From: Chrysomallon squamiferum
Taxonomy: Eukaryota; Mollusca; Gastropoda; Neomphalida; Peltospiridae
Reading direction: 5' to 3'
Length of the DNA: 64,000 nt
Assembly (NCBI GenBank): GCA_012295275.1
Contig: CM022665.1
Coordinates: forward strand, 7,306,976 to 7,370,975
This document shows, piece after piece, positions 1 through 27,539 of this stretch; the stretch's first letter is position 1, and each line of letters begins with the position of its first letter. Both the position numbers and the translations under genes were made by a program. Below the pieces are notes generated by a model, which saw only the letters and a program-made list of their open reading frames with translations, made no database searches and had not been told where the DNA came from.

Positions 1-2210
<2,210 letters not shown>

Positions 2211-3032
2211 AGCATTTCATTTTATGTGCAGAAACATTACTTTTGAACTTTTTAATTGATATATGTAATATTTGTACAAGGAATAATCTTTTTATTATTC
2301 CTTAATATATATATATAAGCATATATTATTATTATTAGTATGTACCTGTATTCAGATTTATTATGAAACACGTGCATGTACTTTTCAACCTATGAGAAGG
2401 TGTGTATAAAAACTTGCTTATTGCTAATCGACAAGACAATCCCATTAATCGCGGTAGTGAATTTTCTCACTCCAGTAAAGTTTATACCAAATGTTATTGT
2501 TTCTCCAAACTGCCTTATTAATATACTGAATATAAATTATTATTTATTACTTTAAGAATTTATACTTTTATCTGTTGTTTTTTGTTTTGACGTTTTCTGT
2601 TAAATATATTTACCAAAGAAACATTTATGTTATAAGATAACATTATTTTTTTTAACGACTGTGTTCATATTGAAATCAAAAGTAAATGTAACCATCTACT
2701 GACTTCTGTTGTTATTTACGTTACTTAATAAAACTGACAAAACAGTTGATTGTGAACATATACAAAGATCTTAATAAAGACAAACCTTGTGTCTGTGAAA
2801 ATATTCTAGAATTTAACTGAATAGTTTTAAAAGAAAAAAATATAGTTTATATGGCGATTTCAGTTCTGAATTTTTAAATTAAGAGAAAAAAAAAAAAAAA
2901 AGTCTCAAACCGTTCTCTTGCTTTTACTTTTTATCCGAAAATGTTTTGCAATTTATTTTAGAGATGGATATAGTTAGTATTTATCTCTCCGTCTTTTCTG
3001 TAGATGTACATATACGATGTACTTTTAACAAG

Positions 3033-3132
<100 letters not shown>

Positions 3133-3419
3133 CCGTGTTTTATTTATTTTTATTTTTTCTTGTTTATTTACTGATGCCATTAAAACATTTGAAAATTCAA
3201 ATGAAATAAAACACAAATCATTCTGTTGTTTGTAAACATTAATGAATAAATGAAATAAAAAAGAAAAAAAACAAAACAAAGAAAAAGAAATATTTGTTTG
3301 TTTTTACTACTATCTGAAAAGAAAAAAACAACAACAAAACAATTGAAATAAAAACTAGTTGACAAAATTTCAATCTGATATGTAAGATTAGAATTGTAGA
3401 CATTACAATACATTTTCCA

Positions 3420-3485
3420 TCCAAGGATCTGAACTCACAGTCTACTAATATTCAGGATACAGCTTAACCATTATACAACTGAAAC
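3420..3485 (-). mobile_element. Possible tRNA-derived SINE head (decayed)
   Basis: Read on the minus strand, this stretch has an A-box-like TAATGGTTAAGC (around 3466-3477) and, about 35 bp downstream, a B-box-like GAGTTCAGATCC (around 3425-3436). That spacing is typical of an internal RNA polymerase III promoter. It cannot fold into a clean tRNA acceptor stem, so a SINE head or tRNA relic fits better than a functional tRNA. Confidence 0.3.
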
Positions 3486-4150
3486 TTAATTTCATTTACT
3501 ATTAATATCACATCTGCAGCAACATTAGTTATAATCTGTCGGAAAGGATGAACAAACGGGTAAGAATGGTGCAACGGTTATGGAGTCGAATGTACAGTTA
3601 AAAAAATTATGAAAATCCACTGACTAAAAGATCATTTTTATTTCAGGTGAGGCTAATTAATTGCTTTCTTATATTTAATGACATTAACTGATATTCGTTT
3701 TTTATTTTCATCAGTAATATCGGATTTAGTAATAACATAATGGTGTGTGTGTGCATGTGTGTGTGTGCGTGTGTATGTGCGTGTATTTAAGTCGCATATC
3801 TTACAGATTACATAATCTGCCTTCTCACTGGGCTATTTCCACAACTTACCATAGCTAAGAAGTAACATAAATCATTAGATTTTCAGTAGCTGTTTTCCTT
3901 TCTCATATAATCACTGCAGAGAAACCACAGGTCAGGCAGCTTGCAACAGTTACTATTGTAACACTCTGAGGTGTCGTAAACAAACGTTAATTATGCTTAT
4001 TGATGTTACCTGTTACAAACGAAAAAAAGTAAATGATATTTTTATGTTTAAACGAAATTTACTGTTTATATTCGACGCAGTTTTAATATCGGGAATTCGA
4101 TTATATCTTCCATTACATAATGCCTAATATGATTAATCAATGAAATACTG

Positions 4151-4185
4151 TATAAAAGCTAACATAAAACTGGATATCAGTTACA
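4151..4185 (+). promoter_or_regulatory. Candidate core promoter of the death-domain gene (TATA + initiator)
   Basis: TATAAAAG at 4151-4158 is followed 28 bp later by TCAGTTA (A at 4179), which fits an initiator at the expected distance. The coding start is 470 bp further on, so this would imply a long 5' UTR or an undetected 5' UTR intron. Sequence match only. Confidence 0.35.
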
Positions 4186-4648
4186 CATTACTGTGCGCGG
4201 TGTTCGCGAACTGGCAAGTGTGATTTAAATATTGCGCTGTTAATAGAAGGGCGTGTGTTTACGTTCCATTTGGTATTGAGGTGGTTGCTATAACCTGTCT
4301 GCAAATCAATTCGTATTCTGAGTAATCTGTTTATTATCTTCTTTTGTTAATCGGTAAACCGGGACAACCAACAATAGCTACCAACGTATCATTCCCACGA
4401 CTGAGTGCTAAATGGTATTGTGACAGAGACCATTTGCCTAAGTATGTTTTAATATATATAAATAACACGAAAGGCAAACTGCTGTAGTTAAGTATTGCAA
4501 ACAAAGCCTTGTTGGTAGCTAGTCGTCTACTCGCGCATTATGGACCAAGACAGCACGTTTTGTTAGAGATTCTTTTCTGAGCAAGTAAGCACGTATTCAG
4601 TCTGTATTCTTAATAGAGAACATAAATTAAAGTGTAAGATCGAAAGAA

Positions 4649-17538
<12,890 letters not shown>

Positions 17539-18079
17539 CAGTGAACTGCGAATACAACAGACGTCTGCAGAGATTACTCGCTATTATAACTACTCACTGT
17601 AGAAAACATTTATTTTGTCTGCGAACTGCACATATATTTATGTTATGTGTCTAATTTTATTTACTGCTTAGATTTCTTATCCTAAGTCAAACAACTGTTT
17701 GATTATTCGTTGTGTATCTGCTTTAGTCAGAAACTTATGACTGATACATAGTAACATCTGAGATGTTAGACGAATATTTACTTATTATTATTATTATTTT
17801 GTATTTGTAATATTAGTACAAAATAGAATGATTAAGGTTTAAAAAAAAAAAATTATAAGCTGGATATTTTTGGAAATACTGTTCACCCACAAAAAAAAAA
17901 AAAAAAAAAAAATTAAAAAGAAACAGCCCCTCCCCCAATATATCCCCCACAAAACAATAACAACACAACAGCCCCTCCCCCAATATATCCCCCACAAAAC
18001 AATAACAACAACAAACAGCATACTGAACGGAGGAATTGTTCATTCACGAATGCTGTTACGGGTTTCACTCTTTGCTAGT

Positions 18080-18128
<49 letters not shown>

Positions 18129-18555
18129 AGTGTAATAACATTAGTATCATTTTTAAAAAATGTTATAGCTTCGACTGAATCGCAAGTTTGAAACTGAATA
18201 TTTCGTCATTATTTATTATGCAGTAATATGGTGAAAGACATATTTGTCGTTTAAATTACTAAATTACTGTACAAAACTGTGATCCATAACTTTTGTTTGT
18301 TAAACACAAAATTACACAATTTTTGATGTTTTATGTAATTCAAGAACATTATTGTTCAATGTTTATCATGTCCGTAGAATAATATATTTTTCTTCTTGTC
18401 AGTGATTGATAATTATCCGTTGTTAAGTATTCTTGTGTATCACATTAAAATACTTCAACATGACCCCTAATGTGTTTCGTTCGACTCATTTACACTTCTA
18501 CTACAAATGTAACTGATGTTGTACTTGCAAATATTTATGACGGTTAGCATTAACA
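17539..18555. other. Spacer between the death-domain gene and RRM-like gene A (convergent 3' ends)
   Basis: Holds the presumed 3' UTRs of both genes. It includes poly-A tracts (17840-17915), a 45-bp direct duplication (separate entry) and a CA array at about 18087-18127. No exon-like frame was seen. Confidence 0.6.
17924..18010. repeat. Tandem duplication of a 45-bp C-rich unit
   Basis: The unit starting CAGCCCCTCCCCCAATATAT occurs at 17924 and again at 17969, nearly identical over about 42 bp. It is the most C-rich patch in an otherwise AT-rich spacer. Confidence 0.9.
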
Positions 18556-19041
18556 TCATCGGTTTTTCTCTTCACGTTTTTTATGTTTTTTCTTTGGCCT
18601 TTTCTCAAACACTTTGAAATCTTTCATATATTCCTTCATCCGCTTGTACTGCTTGTATTCCGTCCCAAGGACGTCGTCGTAGCCTTTAAGCTGCACGTGG
18701 TTGTCCCTGAAACGTAACCACATTCCCGTCACTCTCTTTCGACACCAAACAGAATTCAGAGAAACTATCCATCGGTTTTCAATCGGATCTCCTCCTTTAG
18801 GTCGAGCGATTAGTGCGTCTCGTGGAACGTATTCGATTGAAGTTACCTGAACTTCTGGGTAGGCAGACAGCACGTCCTTTTCGAACTGTTTCCAGATAAG
18901 TTCGTGCGTCATTTCCGCTCCCGGCAGTGTGAAGCACACTGCTGTTGGCTGTTCTTCTGGCGGGTTCATCTTCTTGGCGTAACCTTTGCTTTTTTTCGAC
19001 AGCCGTTTTAGGACAGGATCTTGTGTTGGGTCCATCGCCAT
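18556..19041 (-). CDS. RRM-like family gene A (unknown function)
   Basis: Single-exon frame of 161 residues; ATG at 19041 follows A-rich DNA (good context AAAATGG), with an in-frame TAG about 23 bases upstream. Residues 34-130 form a probable beta-alpha-beta-beta-alpha-beta domain: AVCFTL (34-39), helix ELIWKQFEKDVL, SIEYVPR, ENRWIVSL (88-95), RVTG, and YDDV (121-124). The C-terminus is a Lys/Arg-rich tail. It aligns closely by eye with the last exon of gene B about 1.5 kb upstream on the same strand, including DPxLxxLSKKSK before the domain. It lacks the roughly 310-residue N-terminal part of gene B. I do not recognise the family. It could be a truncated duplicate, or could have 5' exons I cannot see. 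Confidence 0.65.
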   Translation of the reverse strand: MAMDPTQDPVLKRLSKKSKGYAKKMNPPEEQPTAVCFTLPGAEMTHELIWKQFEKDVLSAYPEVQVTSIEYVPRDALIARPKGGDPIENRWIVSLNSVWCRKRVTGMWLRFRDNHVQLKGYDDVLGTEYKQYKRMKEYMKDFKVFEKRPKKKHKKREEKNR

Positions 19042-20254
19042 TTTTTTTTTTTCTCGCTCTCGCTACTTCAGCACTAGAAATATATCAACATATATTATTT
19101 TTGTAAGTTCAGTAAAATGTACTAATTAGTTTTGAGTAAAAAAAATAAATAAAATAAAATAAAATAAAATAAAAAATAAAGAAATTAATAATAATAATAA
19201 TAGCAAGATTTGTAATAGTGGTAGTTGTAGGAATAGATGTGATGTGTGTAGTAGCAGTAGTAGTAACCACAAAAATGTATGACATATTACGTTCATCACG
19301 TTGATCATGCTCACAAACACCATACTTGTTATAGCATCATCTTTTAACTGTAAACTGAACTTGACGGTTGGACATGTTAAAAGACTTTTAAAACTTGTCA
19401 TATGATACATAAAAAGATGAAAAGTAATAATAATAAAACAAAATATGAAATATAAAATTTTAAATTTAAAATACTTTAATAACAACGAAAGAGAAAGAAA
19501 AGAAATAAGAAGATGAAGAAGAAGAAGAAGACAAAGAAGAAAAAGATGGATAAAAAACAAACACAGTTTGCGGTTTCATTCGCAATTTCATTCGTAATTA
19601 TTTATTAAGTGAAAAACACGGGATCTGTTACATACGTGAGATCCAAATCATATTTCAACTATATGATTATATCTGCAGACAAAAAAAAAAAGAAAAAAAA
19701 ATAGTGCGTTACATGTATTTAAACAATTGCTGTATAACCTCATCACAACAGTGAAATGAATAAGAGCTTAATAACGAACACCCTACACACTAACGAAAAC
19801 CAGAATATCTGTATAATTATAATTAACACATGTATTTTGGATACATCACTGAAAAATTTTGTTGTTTTCTGTCACCAAAACTTTATGAAATCGTATGCTA
19901 AGAACTTTAGCTCCTCGTTTCATTTTACTACGTCTATTAATTAAAGTGATATTTGTTTTCTTGAAGGTAAAATATAAACTAAATAACATACATTAAAAAT
20001 CGGAAATAATAATCACACGAGAGGCATTAATGAATTGTATTTAATTTCAAGAAAAATCAAGATTTACAAACTATAACGTTTTACATCTATCATATATCTG
20101 CAAAAGAATGTTAGCAAAGGATGTGAAATGTTAACTGGCTAAACTTACAATATCACAGATCAAACAACTTCAACTCCCAGCCTATATGTGTGTTTGTGCG
20201 CGCGCGCATGCATATGTATGTAAAACAAGTTCAAACCGTGTCCAGCTTCATTCA
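19042..20254. other. Spacer between RRM-like genes A and B
   Basis: Low-complexity A-rich and AAT/AGA-rich DNA at 19135-19210 and 19490-19560, then ordinary AT-rich sequence. It probably includes the 3' UTR of gene B and promoter of gene A. Open frames here (for example 19126-19560 minus) are compositionally biased and unsupported. Confidence 0.5.
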
Positions 20255-20978
20255 TTAGCTTTTTTTCTGTTTGATCATTTTCATCATATCTGTCATTCGT
20301 GTGTATTGGCGATATTCCAAATTGACGACGTCATCGTAACGACGAAGTTGAGTCGTGAAGTCCCCGAAACGAATTTCCGCTCCCGTAACCCGAGTTCGGT
20401 ACCATTCGTTTGTTAACGTGATCACCCATCGGTTTTCCACTGGGTCTGCGTTTTTCAGTCTCGGAACAAATATTGATCTGGGTACGAACTGGATGGATTC
20501 AACTTTAACTTCGTCGTATTCTGAGAGAATGTCTCGCTGAAACGATTTCCACACGAGCAGATGTGTCAAGTGCGCGCCCACTATGCTGAAACAAACTGCT
20601 TTCGGTTTCATTTCTGGTGGGTGAGCTTGCACCATGACATTTTTAGATTTCTTGGAAAGTTTTCTCAACATCGGGTCTTTCATAAGATCAAGTTTGGGCA
20701 CTGTCATGTACGTCAGTCTTGCGTTACGTGTCTTTTCCTCTGACTTTTTCCTAAATAAATGAATAATAATAATAAAAAAAAATAGACAGGCAGACATACA
20801 TACTAATAGATAGATAAATAGATAGATAGATAGATAGATAGATAGACAGAGATAGATGTTATATAATCTCAACACTTTTAAACTGCAGTTATAAGTAAGC
20901 AGAGATTAACAAATCAATGACTTGTTATATAAGGACAAACATAAAGAAATCTTTTAAAATAAGCAAAGCTAAATTAGA

Positions 20979-21024
<46 letters not shown>

Positions 21025-21034
21025 AATAATAAAT

Positions 21035-21117
<83 letters not shown>

Positions 21118-22073
21118 TTCACTTACTTAATTTTCTTCTTTTTCTTCTCGGGTTTCCTCCAGCCAAGTAAATATAACTTTTCTTTGACATCATCAGGACA
21201 TTTAAGGAAAAGTTTCTTTTTTGAAATCATGGCTGTCTGCGTGGCCTGAGAATCATCCCCCTTTCGCTGTTCACCATTTTCTTCGTTATTGGCTTGTTCT
21301 GCATTCGCAGCACCGTCTTCTTTTTCTCCATCCTTTTTCTGGTTTGTTTCAGTGTCATCTTCATTTTCTGGCTCTTTTATGTCAAAGTGAACGGACGGTC
21401 TAGTTGCATTCTCGCTCGAGTCAGGGCGATATTTAGTCCGATAGTCTGTTATTGGAGTCAGGAACGGTGAGCTTACTTTCTCCGCCAGTATTGGTGCGGA
21501 CGAAGGTAACAGATGGTTTCGATCTGAACCTTGGTCTGGAGTGACAGAATACTCTATTAAAGGCTTCACTAAGATTTGTCTCTGGCTGGCCGTTCGACGC
21601 CAGGGAGAAAAAGCTCTGTCTTTTGTTTCACCAGTGAACAGATTTGTGTACGTTTTCTGCCTCTGGTATGAGATGCCCACTGGTTTGATCAACATCGGTG
21701 AGGACGTCCTCCACTTGGCGACAGCATCTCTCGTCCACAGACTTTTTGGCCTCCAAGCTGGCAATATCTGTGCCGTGTATCCGGCCATTTGCATTCTTTG
21801 TTTTTGAAAAGGGGTAACCTCATGATCAGTTTCGATCGTTGACACTTGGGTTTCGATTTTGCCACCCACTGAAACTGGGCGATTATAATCCCGCGCATAC
21901 TGCGGATCGCTGTGGATCGGCTGAGGGGTAGTGGCTCTTAAAAACCCAGCGTTAGAGACCTGTTCACCTTGTTGTGTATTTTCACCTTCTTGTTCGCCTA
22001 CATTTTCGCTGAAGTTTCTCTCCACTAAAGTGTTCAGAATCTGACACTGACTGAGCGTGGGCATTTTCAACAA
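20255..22073 (-). CDS. RRM-like family gene B (unknown function, two exons)
   Basis: Exon 1 is 22073-21127 (donor GTAAGT). Exon 2 is 20750-20255 (acceptor ATTTAG, stop TAA). Phase 2 matches, giving 480 residues. The N-terminal about 315 residues are polar with scattered Trp/Pro motifs (ILPAWRPKSLW, FSPWRR), then an acidic Glu/Asp/Asn stretch and a Lys-rich run at the splice junction. Exon 2 carries the family domain: KAVCFSI, helix LLVWKSFQRDIL, SIQFVPR, ENRWVITL, RVTG and RRYDDV, ending in Lys. It is clearly paralogous to gene A. The intron holds GATA and (AAT)n repeats. The fold assignment (RRM-like) is inferred from pattern only; no RNP motif with aromatic RNA-binding residues is evident, so RNA binding is not established. 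Confidence 0.75.
20981..21118. repeat. (AAT)n microsatellite inside the gene B intron
   Basis: Nearly continuous AAT array of about 138 bp that ends just before the exon 1 donor of gene B. Confidence 0.95.
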
Positions 22074-22984
22074 TAATATTTATCCTTCGGTTATCAGAAG
22101 AATTTAGAAAATGCATCCGGGTTATTCGTGCCACTTATCCCGTTGCATTTAAAGATGTTCTATCGGTAAAATTTGAAAACTCAAACCATGCAAATGAGAA
22201 GTGAATCGCAAAAGTTGCTTGGCGTGCGCGACTGTTTAAACTAAATGAAATTTGTTTCACCTTTGGTACTGCCGGTACGTGGAATCTGACAGTAATTTCA
22301 CGCTAAGTTAATTAACTTCAGCGTCATTTCATTACTTATTGATGAATCACTAGACTGGTTCGTTAAAAGGTTATAAGTTTACTCTAAGGGAAACTGAGGC
22401 ACGTGGTATCAGTGATTTTCAATATTTTATAATTCACAGATGATCATTTTCATTGTTACGTTATCAGTGTTTCCTAACTGAAACGATTTTACACTGGCGT
22501 TAAAAATGTCCAAGAACATTAATTTTACTTATATAGAAATACATGTGATGTGATAGTAAGTTTCTGGAATATGTTTTTTATTTTTTTATTTTTTTATTTA
22601 TTGATTTAATGGTTTAATAAGGTAATCTAATTATCTTTAGTACAGAAAAAAAAAAATAATAATAATAATAAAAAAATAAATAATACAGTAATGAAAGTCC
22701 TTTAATTCGATATTTTAGGTAGAAACTGGTTCTGAGGAATCAATAACAAATTTAGCATTCTCTACAAATTCAACCTCACTGGCCTGTTGTACAAAAACTG
22801 TTTTCAGATTAAAAACGTCAACGACAACTGAAGTTCAGTAAATTCAAGGAGCTGTCACATTAGCTACTAAATAAAGAAACAAATTTACAAATTTACAAAT
22901 ACTAATTGTATTTCTACTGATAGAGAAATGTTTGCACTTCAAACTGATTTATGAAACTTAAATACAAATGTTTAAGATTCAAAC

Positions 22985-23104
<120 letters not shown>

Positions 23105-23912
23105 AACCGACATGACAAGTGAGATACATACATACAAATGTATATATTTACACTGGTCATGTATTCAGGTTTAATGAGAATACGTGTGTTTTGGGGCATG
23201 CTATTCAGGCACGCCTGTCGTGTACACAGCCTCTGACGGAACTTTCTGTCCAAGACAGGAAGTGTCCTGAGCCAAAATTTTGCTCTACTCTCTCTAACCT
23301 AGCGATATTAATGTAGTTGGAGCTAAAGTCTGTATAACCTTGTAAGGTGAAGCTGACGGACCCACACACATCCCCCAAGATACAAAAAAAAAAAAAAAAA
23401 AAAAAAAAAAAGGAGAAAAAATTATAAATGGAAAAAAACACCGACTACGTAGAAATTTCCATGATTTGAAAATAATTACAATGAAACAAAATTAAATTAA
23501 TAACAATGTAAGAAACCGTATCGCGCTTGTTAATAAACCTGTTATAAAAATTTAAAAAGAAATTGCTACGAAGTCTCGGTTCTGATTTATTTTGTTCAAT
23601 TTTCGGTTTATAATCAGTAACAGCAAACACATTTTTAACCAAACGATAAGTCTGAATGTTAACTTTATTCAGTTATTTTTAGAATTCTGTTATTAAAGTA
23701 CTGATAAGCGAACAGGTGTCAGAATGTATATATCAAAGATAAACTGATGGCCTACAATTATGATATATTGCTAATAAAAGCCAAAACCATTTTGTTCACG
23801 ATATCGCGAAAGAACATATGTTGGTCTTTTTTTTAAAATAGTTGTAAAAAAAATACTTGCACTTACTTATGAAAAAATATAGGAAAAATATGTACAATAT
23901 ATTAAACTGCTG

Positions 23913-23961
<49 letters not shown>

Positions 23962-24576
23962 AATAATAATAACAATAACAACAGCAACAACAACAATAAT
24001 AATAACAACAATAATAATAATAATAATAATAATAACAACAACAATAAGAAGAAGAAGAAAGAAAAGAAAGAATAAATAAAGAAATATATAAATAAATATT
24101 TTTTAAATAACACGATTAAACCAATTTATTTGATATCGTTATTCCAAAGTTATTTTGAAACCAGATCAGATCTAAACACAACTTAAGATTTCCCCTGTGT
24201 TGACTTAAGATTCTCCTGTGCTGAACAAAAGAAATCAATAACGTCTTCCTTCAGATTACCGTAAACAATTAATAATAAATATTTTAATTAAGCGAAATTA
24301 AGAGTGGTTTCGCACTACCCATTGACCCTGTTAAAAAAACAAAGGTAAATTGTGCTGGCATGCACGATATCGTGTACAGTCAATGCATATGGAACGACAT
24401 GCTCCTGGAAAAAAAATACGTTTTTAATCCGTTGCCATTGGTTGCAGCTATTGAGTAGACTGACAGCGTTGTACATATAATGTACGTGTTTCCGGTTGCT
24501 TTCACAAACTGGAATTGTTCATGATAGCTGTGATGTACAGATGTCTTGTCCTTTCTCCACAAAATTCATAAACACT

Positions 24577-24578
<2 letters not shown>

Positions 24579-24657
<79 letters not shown>
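24579..24657. repeat. (CT)n microsatellite, about 79 bp
   Basis: Perfect array; the reading frame through it is an artefact. Confidence 0.95.
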
Positions 24658-24660
<3 letters not shown>

Positions 24661-24730
24661 GAAATGAAACATTTAAAGACATTAATGTTATAAAAAAAAA
24701 AAAAACAAACAAAAAAAATAAAATAAATAA

Positions 24731-24765
<35 letters not shown>

Positions 24766-25324
24766 CTCGGCTAAATTAGGCACACGAAAAGGAACATGCT
24801 GTAAAGTAAATGGTCATTAGCTTTGATTGTACAAAGTTTAACATAAAAGGAGAACTTTTAAATAAACAAAATTATCGCAGGAATATAATTAGAAAGTTAT
24901 AATAACTGGACCGGTTTTTTTTTTTTCTTAATTATTGTTCTTGGTAGCCTTTTCGGTTTAAAGAAGTTACTACTATTTCAACAGCTACTATTTCTACTGC
25001 TATTACTGCTACTACTACTACTACTACTACTAATAATAATAATCAGCTATGCAAGGGCAGAAGCAAAATTTCTGGAAAGTGGGGCTGTCATCACTTTAGC
25101 TTTAAATTTTAAAAATATAATAAAGAATAAATAAAGAATGGCCTAACAGAATATTTGTCGTCTCGGAGGCTCGCTTGATATGAGCCTTTGGGATTAGTGA
25201 CCACTATAAATTACATTTTAAATTACAGTATTTAATTATATTTGACGTAATATACCGATAAATATTATTTGTGACGTCAAATAATCTTTGTCGGCGCTTA
25301 ATTATAAAATTACAATAAACAAAG

Positions 25325-25824
25325 ATGACCACGGATCAAGAAAGAGAAAAATTTAAAAAGAAATTTTTCTGTAACGGTAAAAAGGTAATATACTGAACGT
25401 TATCACTGACATAGACAGTTTATTAGTGGCATTGCACTACTCGTTATACAGGGTGGGATTTAGATTCAGAGTTGGCCGAGTTACGATCAGGTTAAACCGT
25501 CTTAATTTCGGACACTTTCTTGCAGAAAATACAGTGATTTGATTCAGACACATTTTTTTTTTTTAGGTTATTGTCTCCATTTATGTAGTTCACCAGTTAT
25601 TACTACAGTAGTCATGTGTTGTCCAAAGCAAGTAAAAAAAAAAAAAGAAGAAGAAAGAACTATACATTTAAATTAAATTAACAGCATTACAGCTACATTA
25701 TGCAAATGTGTTTGAAAAACTCGCTTATAAAGATGAACTTGAAACAAATCCTGATAACGATTGGTACCGACTGAAAAGTAGACCAGATACCAGATCAGAA
25801 AAGAGAAGATTAATAAAAATATAA
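25325..25824 (+). CDS. Putative small two-exon gene, 63 residues, unknown
   Basis: Exon 1 is 25325-25384, starting ATG in good context (AAAGATGAC) and encoding a Lys/Glu-rich start (MTTDQEREKFKKKFF), donor GTAATA. Exon 2 is 25693-25824 with acceptor ATTACAG and stop TAA; it encodes a polar segment containing YANVFEKLAYKDELE and DNDWYRLKSRPDTRSEKRR. Both junctions are phase 0. Composition changes clearly against the AT-rich flanks, which is why I call it. No family recognised; extra exons may exist. It could be a chance juxtaposition. Confidence 0.45.
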
Positions 25825-26768
25825 GCTCAGGAAAGCGAATACAAAACCGTATTTCCCCTTTGAGATGATTACAAACGTATTTATTATATTATATACAATT
25901 CCTACATACTTAGAGATAAAAATATATTGTACGGTAAATATTAGTTAAAGATTCTGGCTTTTGTAAAAAAAAGTGTTCTTACTGGAAAATGTATTTTACT
26001 CTTAACTCACCTTCAGCTTGACTCGTTGAAATTTCACTTTCTTCTCTTGTAGTCTTTGCTTAGTAGTGAGACAACTGTCTCTTCATGCTAGATGTATGCA
26101 CATACTAATTAAATTTGCCTCGTCTCGTCAACGATCGAGATAACAACTCAAATTACAGTAATATGTCTTCATTTATAATTAATGCTTTTAGCTAAAAATA
26201 ACCACTGCATGAATTGCGAGTCAGAATGTTGCCCAGTAACCAGAGATGTGATTATGGCAGACAGCACTGAATTAATAAATATTTGCAGAAAAAGCTTTGT
26301 GCTTCTATATATATATATATACTTAAATGTATTTAAGTTTTAAAAATATTTAAGTTTTGTTTTGTTGCTGAAAATATTTTTTGTGTTCGATTTACGTGGA
26401 GTTAAATTATATGCGGCATTAAGTCATGTCTCAGTTAGCAGTTGACCAGAACATTTTGCTTATGTGATGCTTCGATTATTATATTCTCTTTAACTGCCGG
26501 GTAAAAATATTCGTTTCATATTATATTGTTTAGCATCTCAAAACTGACAAAAACAAGAGACAGTTGTTGTTTGTTTGTTTGTTTGTTTTGTGTGTGTATG
26601 TGTGTGTGTGTGCGCGCGTGCAGAACTCTAGAATGAAAACAAAGTTATTTTCTTATTTTTTATTTCATTTGTTATTTTAATTTTTTAAACTTTATTTACA
26701 AGTAAATTTAAAATAATGACATCAGTTTTCATGTCAAAATTTGAAATTTGTAATTATAGTGTAATTTT

Positions 26769-27072
26769 ATGGTTCAGGTAAGTAGGGACAGTTAAAAATA
26801 AAATCATAAGGCATGATATATAAAATATACAGACCAGCAGGAACAAAACAACATATGAAAACATATGCCCCTGATATGATGGCAAACCAAAATGTCTGCA
26901 ATATTATTGTTGTGATTAGCTCTGTTTCAAATGCTTTGTACTCTGATGTCATTTTTCTTAAAATTGTGTGAAAGTGTAAATAGGAGGATTATACTTTCAG
27001 ACAGTGATATGCTATATCACAGTAGGTAAATTCTGTTACGAATTTCTCACTACCACAGAAACTAATAGTAAC

Positions 27073-27115
<43 letters not shown>

Positions 27116-27147
27116 CTACTACTACTACTAATAATAATAATAATAAT

Positions 27148-27225
<78 letters not shown>

Positions 27226-27453
27226 CTTACCTAATACAACTAGTGTAAGGGATTCATGCAGTGATAATCTGAAAATGTCAATACTAACACCGTTTCTCTA
27301 TAATCAACAATCTCTAAAATATTAATTAATCCATGTGACCTGAAGTGGAATAAACCTTACACAGACTGTCTACAAGAGCTGTTAAGTGTTGAATTCCACC
27401 CACCCCCTCCAGAAAAAAGCTTTAGTAGGGCTGATATTAAGGATTATATGTAA
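26769..27453 (+). CDS. Putative terminal exons of a small gene, unknown
   Basis: A 108-bp exon at 27346-27453 reads WNKPYTDCLQELLSVEF, a Pro-rich turn and RADIKDYM before TAA, with exon-like composition in AT-rich DNA. Its acceptor CTGAAG is the first AG after a pyrimidine patch and branch-like TTAAT. Upstream at 26769-26777, ATG-GTT-CAG ends at a consensus GTAAGT donor in the matching phase 0, giving a 38-residue product. The true 5' end may be further upstream, possibly from the 25.3 kb exons by alternative splicing. No family recognised. Confidence 0.3.
27076..27223. repeat. (AAT)n followed by (TA)n microsatellite
   Basis: About 75 bp of AAT/ACT repeats followed by about 70 bp of perfect TA. 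The TA array is self-complementary and could extrude a cruciform. Confidence 0.95.
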
Positions 27454-27539
27454 TTGTTTCTGTCAGATTTAAACACGTCTTGTTGTAAAACTTTTCTTTT
27501 TGTTCTTTGATACACTGGAATAATTTTTCTTCAAGCGAA

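Noticed and set aside
17924-18010. CRISPR-like direct repeat
   Set aside because: Only two adjacent copies without spacers, in a eukaryotic spacer; a simple tandem duplication.
25985-26120. Minus-strand segment ending KFQRVKLK before a GTGAGT donor-like site
   Set aside because: An in-frame stop lies closely upstream and no convincing acceptor was found; too short to call.
26767-26952. 61-residue minus-strand frame with one or two hydrophobic helices and an ATG
   Set aside because: Looks like a possible small membrane protein, but no family match, splice support or UTR signal; it also overlaps the proposed plus-strand exon at 26769-26777. Left out for lack of evidence.
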